Source: Cyclobacterium sp. 1_MG-2023
GTDB lineage: Bacteria > Bacteroidota > Bacteroidia > Cytophagales > Cyclobacteriaceae
Length of the DNA: 64,000 bases
NCBI RefSeq assembly: GCF_030546805.1
Contig: NZ_JAUOPC010000005.1
Coordinates: forward strand, 389,756 to 453,755
Reading direction: 5' to 3'
The notes under the pieces are model-generated. The model was not told the origin of the DNA. It saw only the letters and a list, made by a program, of their open reading frames with translations, and made no database searches. The number at the start of each line of letters is the position of its first letter. Within the stretch, counting starts at the first letter, position 1. Below, in pieces: positions 9,276-16,639 of this stretch. Both the position numbers and the translations under genes were made by a program.

Positions 9276-9788
9276 TTATTTATCCAATTCTATTGCTGCT
9301 TGTTGTAATTGTTTATTGTATTTGTCAATCCTTGCATGTGCAGTACCATCGACCAACAAAATCACCACCAACATGGAGATGGAGGTAATCATGCTAGCCC
9401 TCCAAATTGGTAAATTAACAAATAGAAGTAGGAGCGCACAAGCTGCAATAATTATCGGAATAGCTGTAAAAACAACATCTTCATATTCCTTTAAAGTGCT
9501 TTCAGTTCGCTCAAGTTCAGCTGCCACAAAAGCCTTTGCATCTGCATTGTAAGCTGTCTCAAATTGCGTAATTCTTGCTTTATTGGTGAAAAATAATCCT
9601 AAGCCTATGATCAATAGCAAAGCACCCGCCACTAAGGTGGGAATGATGTAGGCCTTGGCCATTTCTGTTTTCCCCAATTGCCAAAAACTTAAACTAGCCA
9701 CCATAAATACCAGTCCAAAAAGGATGAAAAATGGTGTTGAAAAAAGTTCGGCTTTCGCCCAATCAATTGCTGACTTTAATATATCCAT
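9276..9788 (-). CDS. Four-helix membrane protein of unknown function
   Basis: The 170 aa protein is not recognised. It has two pairs of predicted membrane segments: FFILFGLVFMVASLSFW and AYIIPTLVAGALLLIIGLGLFF near the N-terminus, then VFTAIPIIIAACALLLLFVNL and SMITSISMLVVILLVDG. Between them is a charged amphipathic stretch (ARITQFETAYNADAKAF), and the protein ends in a charged tail. It is the first gene of a two-gene unit with the AraC regulator (1-nt gap). A partner or sensor role is conceivable but not shown. Confidence 0.75.
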   Translation of the reverse strand: MDILKSAIDWAKAELFSTPFFILFGLVFMVASLSFWQLGKTEMAKAYIIPTLVAGALLLIIGLGLFFTNKARITQFETAYNADAKAFVAAELERTESTLKEYEDVVFTAIPIIIAACALLLLFVNLPIWRASMITSISMLVVILLVDGTAHARIDKYNKQLQQAAIELDK

Positions 9789-9805
9789 GATATTGTATTC
9801 TAAAA

Positions 9806-9931
9806 TTACTCCAATTTATAAATTCCAATTAATACTTGTTGCCTTTTCTGACCACTCCCACAACTTATTTCCAACAGCTCTGTAATTGCTGATTCATAAG
9901 CTGTACCGCTTGTGGTTCCTGTAAAAATCAT
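9806..9931 (-). CDS. Possible small protein (41 aa), uncertain
   Basis: An ATG-initiated frame of 41 codons ends 17 nt upstream of the membrane-protein gene on the same strand, encoding a product that starts MIFTGTTSGTAYES and ends IGIYKLE. No family is recognised and it may be a chance frame or a gene remnant. The remainder of the 9789-10356 gap holds a possible minus-strand promoter box (10026-10033) and the ArsR operator next to arsR, but no other gene. Confidence 0.25.
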   Translation of the reverse strand: MIFTGTTSGTAYESAITELLEISCGSGQKRQQVLIGIYKLE

Positions 9932-10025
9932 AGGTTTACGTCTTCTAATTATTCAGTCACCTTACCTTACTCACCAAATCCATTTGCTTATCTATTCTTC
10001 GCTAAGCATGATATTATTTATGGTA

Positions 10026-10033
10026 CAAAGATA
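10026..10033 (-). promoter_or_regulatory. Possible -7 promoter box
   Basis: On the minus strand this reads TATCTTTG, matching the Bacteroidota -7 consensus TAnnTTTG, and it points toward the small ORF and the membrane-protein/AraC genes. No convincing -33 TTG was found at the usual spacing, so support is weak. Confidence 0.3.
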
Positions 10034-10325
10034 AAACTGTGGACAGTATATACTTTTACACGCATTTTCAAATCTTGTATACTTTTTGGTAAGCTGTATC
10101 AAATACTCGTTCATGCCACAGGCAATCTGACTTAACTCTTGATACATTTATATTTTTTCCAAATAATGCCATTTCAGGGACTTTTATTAAAGCCTATTTA
10201 ATCCAACCAAGCTAATTGAATTGGTTCATGGCGTTTCAGGAAAAGGACGTTTCATTTATAGGGGACATTAACGCGCTGGAAATCACCGTAAATTTTGCCT
10301 CAAAATTTTGAAGGGCAAAAATCTC

Positions 10326-10341
10326 ATCGTAATATTGCAAT
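10326..10341. promoter_or_regulatory. Candidate ArsR operator 1 (upstream of arsR)
   Basis: ATCGTAATATTGCAAT is an imperfect 16-bp inverted repeat (ATCGTAAT against ATTGCAAT) ending 15 bp before the arsR start codon. The same sequence with one change recurs at 10713-10728 in the spacer after arsR. Position and repetition suggest the binding site of ArsR. Confidence 0.6.
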
Positions 10342-10356
10342 GAAATACAACGAAAT

Positions 10357-10692
10357 ATGGGTTTAACAAAATCAGATCTATTTACCAAAGAGCAAAATAA
10401 CCTGGCACTTGTGGCCAAAGCTTTTGCTCACCCCGCACGAGTGGCCATCATTCACTTTTTAATTAAAACCAATGCCTGTGTTAATGGAGATTTGGTTCAG
10501 GAACTTGGCTTGGCTCAACCTACCGTTAGCCAACATTTAAGAGAGCTTAAAGATATTGGGATTATTCAGGGAACTATTGAAGGACCTAGGGTAAGCTATT
10601 GTATCAATCCAACAAGATGGAATGAAATCAAGGACTTATTTAACCAAACATTCGAAAAGTTTAAAAACCCTATCCAAGGGGATTGTTGTTAA
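10357..10692 (+). CDS. arsR: ArsR-family metalloregulator
   Basis: Small winged-helix repressor of the ArsR/SmtB type; in arsenic operons it leaves its operator when arsenite binds. The 111 aa protein contains the family start (ALVAKAFAHPARVAIIHFL), the recognition helix (GLAQPTVSQHLRELKDIGII) and the wing (GTIEGPRVSYCINP). Cysteines that might bind As(III) are Cys in NACVNG, Cys in SYCINP and the C-terminal pair DCC. It leads a unit with an arsenate-reductase-like gene, a DsbD-like gene and acr3, which makes arsenic the likely inducer. Confidence 0.9.
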   Translation: MGLTKSDLFTKEQNNLALVAKAFAHPARVAIIHFLIKTNACVNGDLVQELGLAQPTVSQHLRELKDIGIIQGTIEGPRVSYCINPTRWNEIKDLFNQTFEKFKNPIQGDCC

Positions 10693-10712
10693 AAAAAAAT
10701 TTTACCAGACTT

Positions 10713-10728
10713 ATCGTAATAATGCAAT
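10713..10728. promoter_or_regulatory. Candidate ArsR operator 2 (arsR-arsC spacer)
   Basis: ATCGTAATAATGCAAT matches operator 1 (10326-10341) at 15 of 16 positions. It lies in the 122-nt spacer between arsR and the lipoprotein reductase gene. A second operator here suggests that the reductase-DsbD-ACR3 block has its own ArsR-controlled promoter. Confidence 0.55.
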
Positions 10729-10814
10729 AATACAATATCAAAAATTACAAAAACCAATAAGGATTTATAATAGTAGCAAATCAACAATAGTGCAACCTAA
10801 ATGAAATGATCAAA

Positions 10815-11594
10815 ATGAAAAAAACCATCTTATCAATCTCAATAGCAATGGTTTTGCTATCGAGTTGCTCTCAAGGAAACAAAGAACAAACTGCAAATGC
10901 TCCTGTAAAGGATGTAAAGTTAGTTACAGAGGTCAAAACAGAAAATACTAGCCAACCAAAAGGAGAAGCCATTACCATGTATCCCGAACTAAGTAAATAC
11001 ATCGAAACCGTGAAGGCCGGTATGGAAGCTATACCCCAAGATCGTAAAAATCAACTAAAGAAAATTGCCCTTTTCGTAAAGACCAAAAAGCAATCCAATG
11101 AGGATGCAAATTTAACTTTCATTTGTACCCATAACAGTAGAAGGAGTCATATGAGTCAAATATGGGCAGCTACAGCCGCCAACTATTATAATATTGCAAA
11201 AGGGATCAATACTTTTTCGGGAGGAACTGAAGCCACCGCCTTTAACCCTAGAGCTGTAGCCGCAATGGAGCGAGCCGGTTTCTTGGTGGAAAACCCGGGT
11301 GGAGACAATCCTCACTATAAAGTAACTTTTGCCAAGGAGGGAGCTGAACTGGAATGCTTCTCTAAAAAATACGATGATCCTTCCAATATCAATGAAAATT
11401 TTGTGGCCGTTATGACCTGCTCTGAAGCAGACAAAAATTGTCCATTTATACCGGGAGCCACCTTGAGAGTCCCCATCCCTTATGAGGATCCTAAAATCGC
11501 GGATAATACCGATCAAGAAGCTTCAAAGTACGATGAAAGATGCTTGCAAATTGCTACTGAAATGTTTTACCTCATGTCACAAGTAAAAGCATAA
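10815..11594 (+). CDS. Lipoprotein LMW-phosphatase-fold arsenate reductase-like protein
   Basis: Low-molecular-weight tyrosine-phosphatase-fold protein resembling thioredoxin-coupled arsenate reductases, which reduce As(V) to As(III). Unusually it carries a lipoprotein leader (lipobox LSSC, Cys18), so it should be exported and membrane-anchored. The catalytic P-loop CX5R is Cys104-Arg110 (ICTHNSRRSH). Two further cysteines, Cys202 and Cys209 (TCSEADKNCP), occupy the positions of the relay pair of the three-cysteine arsenate reductases, and the acidic DP motif (YEDPK) is present. The start chosen is ATG 10815 (MKKTIL); an in-frame ATG at 10806 adds three residues. It is followed 8 nt later by a DsbD-like reductase, a plausible electron source on the periplasmic side. 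Phosphatase activity on another substrate is the alternative. Confidence 0.8.
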   Translation: MKKTILSISIAMVLLSSCSQGNKEQTANAPVKDVKLVTEVKTENTSQPKGEAITMYPELSKYIETVKAGMEAIPQDRKNQLKKIALFVKTKKQSNEDANLTFICTHNSRRSHMSQIWAATAANYYNIAKGINTFSGGTEATAFNPRAVAAMERAGFLVENPGGDNPHYKVTFAKEGAELECFSKKYDDPSNINENFVAVMTCSEADKNCPFIPGATLRVPIPYEDPKIADNTDQEASKYDERCLQIATEMFYLMSQVKA

Positions 11595-11602
11595 CATAAG
11601 CG

Positions 11603-12949
11603 ATGAAAAAAATCTCGATACTTTTAATACTTACGCTTGTAGGAAGCCAAGTCAAAGCCCAATCGGTCTTTGACCAAATGAATGACTGGGTGGGGTCCCA
11701 ACTGGCTGAAAGCACCGGTATAGGCGCCTATCTTTTCTTATTTATGGGTGGGGTATTGGCTAGTTTACTGCCTTGTGTTTACCCCGTTTACCCACTTACT
11801 GTAAGCTTCTTAAGGAACAAAAAAAGTAGCTTGGGTAAATTCGCTCACCCCTTGACCTATTATTTTGGATTGGCCTTGATCTATTTTATTTTTGGGCTAA
11901 TAGCCTCAGTGACAGGAGGTGCTTTCAATGACATCTTACGGCTTCCATTGGCCAATCTGTCCATCGGCTTATTACTAATTATTTTGGCATTAGCAACTAT
12001 TGATTATTTGCATTTACCGTTTTTTGGTGGGCAAGTAGACAGTAAACAAGAAGGGCTGGGCGGTACACTACTTATGGGTGCCGGTGCAGGCTTGCTTTCA
12101 TCTGCATGTGTCGGACCTATCGTGGTGAGCATACTCGTGGCCATTGCCTCCAATGTTGAAGGAGTTACCGTAGGTTTGGCAGCAACAGCCGCATTTAAAA
12201 TGATGCTTTTCGGTTTAGGAGTTGGTGTTCCGGTTTTACTCTTAGGAGTATTTGGTTTAGCGCTTCCCAAAAGTGGGAAATGGATGCTTTATGTCCAATG
12301 GGTTTTTGCTTTATTGATTGGCTATTTTGCCTATGGTTACCTTATTAAAGGCTTTAATGGACTAGGCTTAAGTGATACTGTTGGTTTTTATCTATTCATT
12401 GGCTCGGTATTGGTGTTTTTAGCCGCTTTCAATCTACAGGAAACAGGGAAAAGCAATCAGCAAAAGACAAAAATTTCCCTATACATGCTTACCGGAGTAG
12501 TTGGCTTCTTTATCATTGGTGCCAATACTCTTCCGGCAGGAAACACAGGCATGGCAGCTAGCCAAATGGCAACAGAGGGTGCTTCTAATGATAATATTGA
12601 ACAAAAAGGAGAACTTACCTGGTACCTAAACAAGGAAGCTGCTTACCAAAAAGCAGCTGAAACAGGAAAACTGGTCTTTGTAGATTTTCATGGAGACTGG
12701 TGCACCAATTGTAAAGCATTTCAAAAAAACACACAGGAAGACGAAGCCTTGAATAGCGCCTTACAAAATGCCATTTTGTATAAAGTTTACGATACTTCTC
12801 CTGAATTTGAAAAATACCGAAACGACCCTCGCTTTCCTGAGTTAAAGGTAGGACTTCCTTTTTTCCTCATCACTGATGGTACCGGTAATGTTATTTATAA
12901 AACAAATGATTATACCAAAACAGAAGAAATGCAATTGTTTCTCAATTGA
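11603..12949 (+). CDS. DsbD/CcdA-type thiol:disulfide interchange protein with C-terminal thioredoxin domain
   Basis: Inner-membrane electron shuttle that moves reducing power from cytoplasmic thioredoxin to periplasmic proteins. The 448 aa protein has a signal-like N-terminus (cleavage near VKAQ, residue 20), eight membrane segments with the two redox cysteines Cys58 (LLPCVYP) and Cys169 (SSACVGP), and a C-terminal thioredoxin-like domain with CxxC at Cys367/Cys370 (DWCTNCKAF). The N-terminal nDsbD domain of the 565 aa E. coli protein is missing, as in many Bacteroidota. Its location right after the exported arsenate-reductase-like lipoprotein suggests that its target is that enzyme, which is an inference from context. 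Confidence 0.9.
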   Translation: MKKISILLILTLVGSQVKAQSVFDQMNDWVGSQLAESTGIGAYLFLFMGGVLASLLPCVYPVYPLTVSFLRNKKSSLGKFAHPLTYYFGLALIYFIFGLIASVTGGAFNDILRLPLANLSIGLLLIILALATIDYLHLPFFGGQVDSKQEGLGGTLLMGAGAGLLSSACVGPIVVSILVAIASNVEGVTVGLAATAAFKMMLFGLGVGVPVLLLGVFGLALPKSGKWMLYVQWVFALLIGYFAYGYLIKGFNGLGLSDTVGFYLFIGSVLVFLAAFNLQETGKSNQQKTKISLYMLTGVVGFFIIGANTLPAGNTGMAASQMATEGASNDNIEQKGELTWYLNKEAAYQKAAETGKLVFVDFHGDWCTNCKAFQKNTQEDEALNSALQNAILYKVYDTSPEFEKYRNDPRFPELKVGLPFFLITDGTGNVIYKTNDYTKTEEMQLFLN

Positions 12950-13012
12950 GGCTAAAACAGGTATTAAAACTTCAAATACAAGCCACCTAATTTAGGAGTG
13001 ATATTATAACAT

Positions 13013-13073
13013 CTCAGTTAAACCTGAAAACCAACAATTTTCAGGCTTAACTGAGCCAATTGATTGTTTTTTT
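13013..13073 (+). terminator. Strong hairpin between dsbD-like gene and acr3
   Basis: CTCAGTTAA-a-CCTGAAAA (13013-13030) pairs with TTTTCAGG-c-TTAACTGAG (13038-13055): 17 bp with a single A/C mismatch and a 7-nt loop. A run of T follows at about 13066-13073, ten bases after the stem, and the acr3 ATG comes 20 nt after that. It may partially terminate transcription before acr3 or protect or expose the acr3 ribosome binding site. The T-run is further away than in a classic terminator. Confidence 0.55.
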
Positions 13074-13092
13074 GTCAAAATTTAATAAGGAA

Positions 13093-14148
13093 ATGAGCAA
13101 TAAAAAACTAAGTTTTCTGGATCAATACCTCACCCTTTGGATCTTTATAGCCATGGGTTTGGGAGTAGGTATTGGCTACCTTATCCCATCTAGCGCTTCA
13201 TTTATTGAATCTTTTAGTAAAGGAAGTACCAATATCCCCATTGCCATTGGTCTAATTCTAATGATGTACCCTCCCCTGGCTAAGGTTAATTACAGCTTAC
13301 TACCAAAAGTATTTAAAAACGTAAAAATTCTATCCGTATCTTTATTGCTTAACTGGATCATTGGCCCGGTGCTGATGTTTGTTCTGGCCTTGTTGTTCCT
13401 CCAAGATTATCCTGAATACATGGTGGGCTTAATCTTAATTGGATTGGCACGTTGCATTGCCATGGTTTTGGTTTGGAATGACCTAGCGGAAGGCAGTAGT
13501 GAATATGGAGCTGGTCTGGTAGCGCTCAACAGTATCTTTCAGGTCTTCGGCTATAGTTTTTATGCGTGGATTTTCATCACAGTTTTACCGCCCTATTTTG
13601 GTTTCGAAGGTGCCATTGTCGACATTTCCATAGCTACCATTGCAGAAAGTGTAGCCATCTATTTGGGCATTCCATTTTTGGCCGGCATGCTTAGCAGATT
13701 CTTTCTAATAAAATACAAGGGCGAAACTTGGTATACCAACAAATTTATTCCGGCCATTTCACCTTTAACCTTGATTGCACTATTGTTTACCATTGTAGTG
13801 ATGTTTTCACTAAAGGGCGAGATGATTGTGAAAATTCCAATGGATGTGGTACGCATCGCGATCCCACTATTGATTTATTTCACCTTAATGTTCCTAATAG
13901 GCTTCTTTATAAGCAAAGCAACCGGTGCTGAATACGACAAGAATGCATCAATTGCTTTCACCGCTGCAGGGAATAATTTTGAACTTGCTATTGCTGTTGC
14001 CATTGCCGTATTCGGTCTAAATTCAGGCCAGGCTTTTACCGGAGTAATTGGCCCCTTGGTAGAGGTTCCTGCTTTGATATTATTGGTAAGAATATCCCTT
14101 TGGCTAAAGAAGAAATATTATGGTCAACCCGTTCCTACTGAAAAATGA
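13093..14148 (+). CDS. acr3: ACR3-family arsenite efflux permease
   Basis: Inner-membrane exporter of arsenite (bile/arsenite/riboflavin transporter superfamily). The 351 aa protein has ten hydrophobic segments and the ACR3 signature [16 protein letters not shown], whose Cys121 corresponds to the conserved fourth-helix cysteine needed for As(III) transport in characterised ACR3 proteins. The conserved late-helix Glu is in [12 protein letters not shown]. The ATG at 13093 with an AAGGA ribosome binding site is preferred over a TTG at 13060. It is preceded by the 13013-13073 hairpin and overlaps the phosphoesterase gene by 4 nt (ATGA). Confidence 0.94.
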   Translation: MSNKKLSFLDQYLTLWIFIAMGLGVGIGYLIPSSASFIESFSKGSTNIPIAIGLILMMYPPLAKVNYSLLPKVFKNVKILSVSLLLNWIIGPVLMFVLALLFLQDYPEYMVGLILIGLARCIAMVLVWNDLAEGSSEYGAGLVALNSIFQVFGYSFYAWIFITVLPPYFGFEGAIVDISIATIAESVAIYLGIPFLAGMLSRFFLIKYKGETWYTNKFIPAISPLTLIALLFTIVVMFSLKGEMIVKIPMDVVRIAIPLLIYFTLMFLIGFFISKATGAEYDKNASIAFTAAGNNFELAIAVAIAVFGLNSGQAFTGVIGPLVEVPALILLVRISLWLKKKYYGQPVPTEK

Positions 14149-14873
14149 AAATCGCTATCTTCTCTGATATCCATGCCAACCTTCCGGCACTAGAAGTTTT
14201 TTTCAAGGATATAGACCAAGTAAATCCGGACGCCATTTACTGTTTGGGTGATTTGGTAGGGTACAATGTGTGGCCCAATGAGGTGGTCAAGAAGATCCGG
14301 GAAAGAAACATCCCTACAATAATGGGAAATCATGAAGAAGCCTTACTTAAGCCCCCGGCAAAGGAAGAACAACTTACCAACAAGGGGCTGACAAGATCCT
14401 TGCTTGCTGAGGAAAATATAGAATATTTGATCAATCTCCCCAGACACTTGTCCCTATCATTTAGCAATTCTTGGGGGAATTTTAATTGGCTAATGGTTCA
14501 TGGAAGTCCCAAATCTACTACAGATTATATGGTGGAAGACTATCCTGAATCCGAGGTCTTGGAATTGATGGATCAAAATCAGGCAGACCTGTTACTTTGT
14601 GGACATACCCACAAACCCTTCCACAGAATAATAAAATCCGGAGATAAGTATAAGCATGTTATTAATAAAGGTTCCGTTGGTAAACCTAAAGATGGAGACA
14701 CCCGGCTTTGCTATGCACTCATCGAGTTCAATCAATCCCTAAATTCACATAATTCTGATTCGTTAAAAGTAAACTTTCGCAGAATTGAATACGATATAGA
14801 AAAGGCGGCGAGGGCTGTTGAAGTAAGTGGCTTTGACAATTCATTGGCAACCGCCTTAAGGCTTGGAAAATAG
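14145..14873 (+). CDS. Calcineurin-like metallophosphoesterase (YfcE/MJ0936-type)
   Basis: Two-metal phosphoesterase of the small bacterial type. All family motifs are present in the 242 aa protein: DxH at Asp8/His10 (FSDIHAN), GDLVGY, GNHEEA, the single H in MVHGSP and GHTH. The product is soluble, with no signal peptide. Its start codon overlaps the acr3 stop (ATGA), so the two are translationally coupled and it belongs to the arsenic unit. A role in arsenic resistance is not established; hydrolysis of phosphodiester or damaged metabolites is a neutral description. Confidence 0.88.
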   Translation: MKIAIFSDIHANLPALEVFFKDIDQVNPDAIYCLGDLVGYNVWPNEVVKKIRERNIPTIMGNHEEALLKPPAKEEQLTNKGLTRSLLAEENIEYLINLPRHLSLSFSNSWGNFNWLMVHGSPKSTTDYMVEDYPESEVLELMDQNQADLLLCGHTHKPFHRIIKSGDKYKHVINKGSVGKPKDGDTRLCYALIEFNQSLNSHNSDSLKVNFRRIEYDIEKAARAVEVSGFDNSLATALRLGK

Positions 14874-14919
14874 AATAACCTATCGTTTCAAGCACAGAAA
14901 AATTGTCCAACCCCTTGAT

Positions 14920-16368
14920 TTACTCTGAGACTGAAAGAGAATCTATTTTCATTGTCGGCATGGTTTGGTACCAATTGACAACCTTATCAGTCAATGCTTT
15001 CACTCTTTCGGGCTCCATTTCAGCCAGATTTTGATTTTCCCCTTCATCTGCAACGATATTATATAGTTCCGGTCTTCCACCATCATAATCACAAAGAAGT
15101 TTCCAATCACCATCCCGAACAGCCAGATCAGGGAGATTTTCGAAACCATAATAATTTTTCCTATCGGGAGGCCTACTATAGAAAATCGGTGATTGACGTG
15201 ATAAACTAGATTCACCAAGCAGGCTTTCCAATACATTTTCACCATCGGAAATGGTATTTTCAGAAGCTTTCACCCCGGTAAAAGCAAGCAATGATGGTTT
15301 CAAATCTATGGCAGAAAAAACCGATTCAGCATTTCGCTTTCCTTTGGCTTCCTCATTTATAAAAGTGGATCCCCAGACAATCAAGGAAGAACGAATACCT
15401 CCTTCATACAAATGGGTTTTATACCCTTTCAAATCACCCGCACTTCCGGCCCCTAGCTCAGGACCATTGTCTGAGCAAAAAACAATCAAGGTATTCTCAC
15501 GTAAGGATTCATGTTTGTTAACAAAGTCGAAAAGCTTGCCGAATTGTAAATCCATTTCTTCCAAAACAGCATGGTACAAATCTTTTTTACTTGACTCCTT
15601 AGTCAAGCCATACTCCTTAAAAGAAGGCCAATACGGACTGTGAACATCATCAGGCCAAATATTTACATAAAATGGTTTTTCCTCATTTTGTGCTTTATCC
15701 ATAAAGCCTATTGCTGCATCAATAAACCCAGTAGTGATTTCAGATCTTTGCATCCAAGTGACAGGACCTCCAAGAATTGCTGCATCTTCCCATATACGCC
15801 CCTCTTTCCCGGTTTCATCCATGGTCAAGGGCAACAACTTTGCTCCCATGCCTTCAAAATTGGTTAAAGATTCATCAAACCCATAATCCGTGATGGATGG
15901 AGCTTCGGTAACATCCCTTTGCCCACCCATATGCCATTTCCCAAAATGGCCGGTTACATATCCCCCTTGCTTAAGATCTCTTGCTAGCATGGGAGCAGAA
16001 GGGTCCAACCAATTTGCAAGGCCTCTTTCCGTATTTACCTTCCGGTAGGCCAAATAGGATGTAATGTTCCACCTTTGCGGATAGGTCCCTGTGGATATGG
16101 CCACGCGAGATGGAGAACAGATGGGAGAATTTACGTAAAATTGATCAAAACGAATACCTTCAGCAGCCAACTTATCAATATTGGGAGTTTCAGCATCAAG
16201 ATTGCCGAAACTAGACAAATCTCCATAGCCCATATCATCAATGAAAATCAGTATAATATTAGGTTTTAAATCTTTTTCAGCTGAGTCACAACCAACTAAA
16301 AAAAACAAAATCAATACAGTAAACAGCATTATTGCTTTTTTCAAGGGTAGAAATACAGTTTTTGACAT
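14920..16368 (-). CDS. Arylsulfatase-family lipoprotein
   Basis: Formylglycine-dependent sulfatase acting outside the cytoplasm on a sulfated substrate, probably a glycan. The 482 aa protein has a lipoprotein leader (FFLVGC), the metal-binding start IFIDDMGYGDLSSFG, the signature CSPSRVAISTG whose Cys is converted to formylglycine, GKWHMGG, and the later metal motif FCSDNGPE. The ATG at 16368 (MSKTVF) is chosen; the frame extends to a GTG at 16416 but that adds residues upstream of the leader. No sulfatase-maturating enzyme is in the window. It stands alone, convergent with the phosphoesterase gene. Confidence 0.93.
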   Translation of the reverse strand: MSKTVFLPLKKAIMLFTVLILFFLVGCDSAEKDLKPNIILIFIDDMGYGDLSSFGNLDAETPNIDKLAAEGIRFDQFYVNSPICSPSRVAISTGTYPQRWNITSYLAYRKVNTERGLANWLDPSAPMLARDLKQGGYVTGHFGKWHMGGQRDVTEAPSITDYGFDESLTNFEGMGAKLLPLTMDETGKEGRIWEDAAILGGPVTWMQRSEITTGFIDAAIGFMDKAQNEEKPFYVNIWPDDVHSPYWPSFKEYGLTKESSKKDLYHAVLEEMDLQFGKLFDFVNKHESLRENTLIVFCSDNGPELGAGSAGDLKGYKTHLYEGGIRSSLIVWGSTFINEEAKGKRNAESVFSAIDLKPSLLAFTGVKASENTISDGENVLESLLGESSLSRQSPIFYSRPPDRKNYYGFENLPDLAVRDGDWKLLCDYDGGRPELYNIVADEGENQNLAEMEPERVKALTDKVVNWYQTMPTMKIDSLSVSE

Positions 16369-16588
16369 ATGTTTCTTTTGGGTTAATGCTATTGGGTAGG
16401 CAAAATGCTTAATCACAGACCTAAACTATGAATTTACCGGCTTAAATTAAAAACATAGGCTTGAAATAATGAGCCAGCTAAATTTATTAAACATTCGACA
16501 GCCCCCAAAAGCTCTTGTTTATATTAAGACCTATCACCAAATAAAAATATTGTTTTATCCATTCAAAACAATTAAATTCAAACTATTA

Positions 16589-16612
16589 ATCGAATAAACG
16601 TGAGCATTCGAT
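16589..16612. promoter_or_regulatory. Inverted repeat upstream of the TolB/TPR/AraC regulator
   Basis: ATCGAAT (16589-16595) and ATTCGAT (16606-16612) are a perfect 7-bp inverted repeat separated by 10 bp, 27 bp before the start codon at 16640. Half-sites about 17 bp apart fit a dimeric regulator, possibly autoregulation. Nothing else stands out in the divergent gap 16369-16639. Confidence 0.35.
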
Positions 16613-16639
16613 AATAATTTCTTCAATCATTCTGCCTTC

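Noticed and set aside
10622..10804. 60-codon plus-strand frame across the arsR stop
   Set aside because: It overlaps the end of arsR out of frame and consists of AT-rich spacer; candidate operator 2 lies inside it.
13060..13092. TTG at 13060 as the acr3 start
   Set aside because: It lies inside the T-run after the hairpin; the ATG at 13093 has an AAGGA ribosome binding site and matches the family N-terminus.
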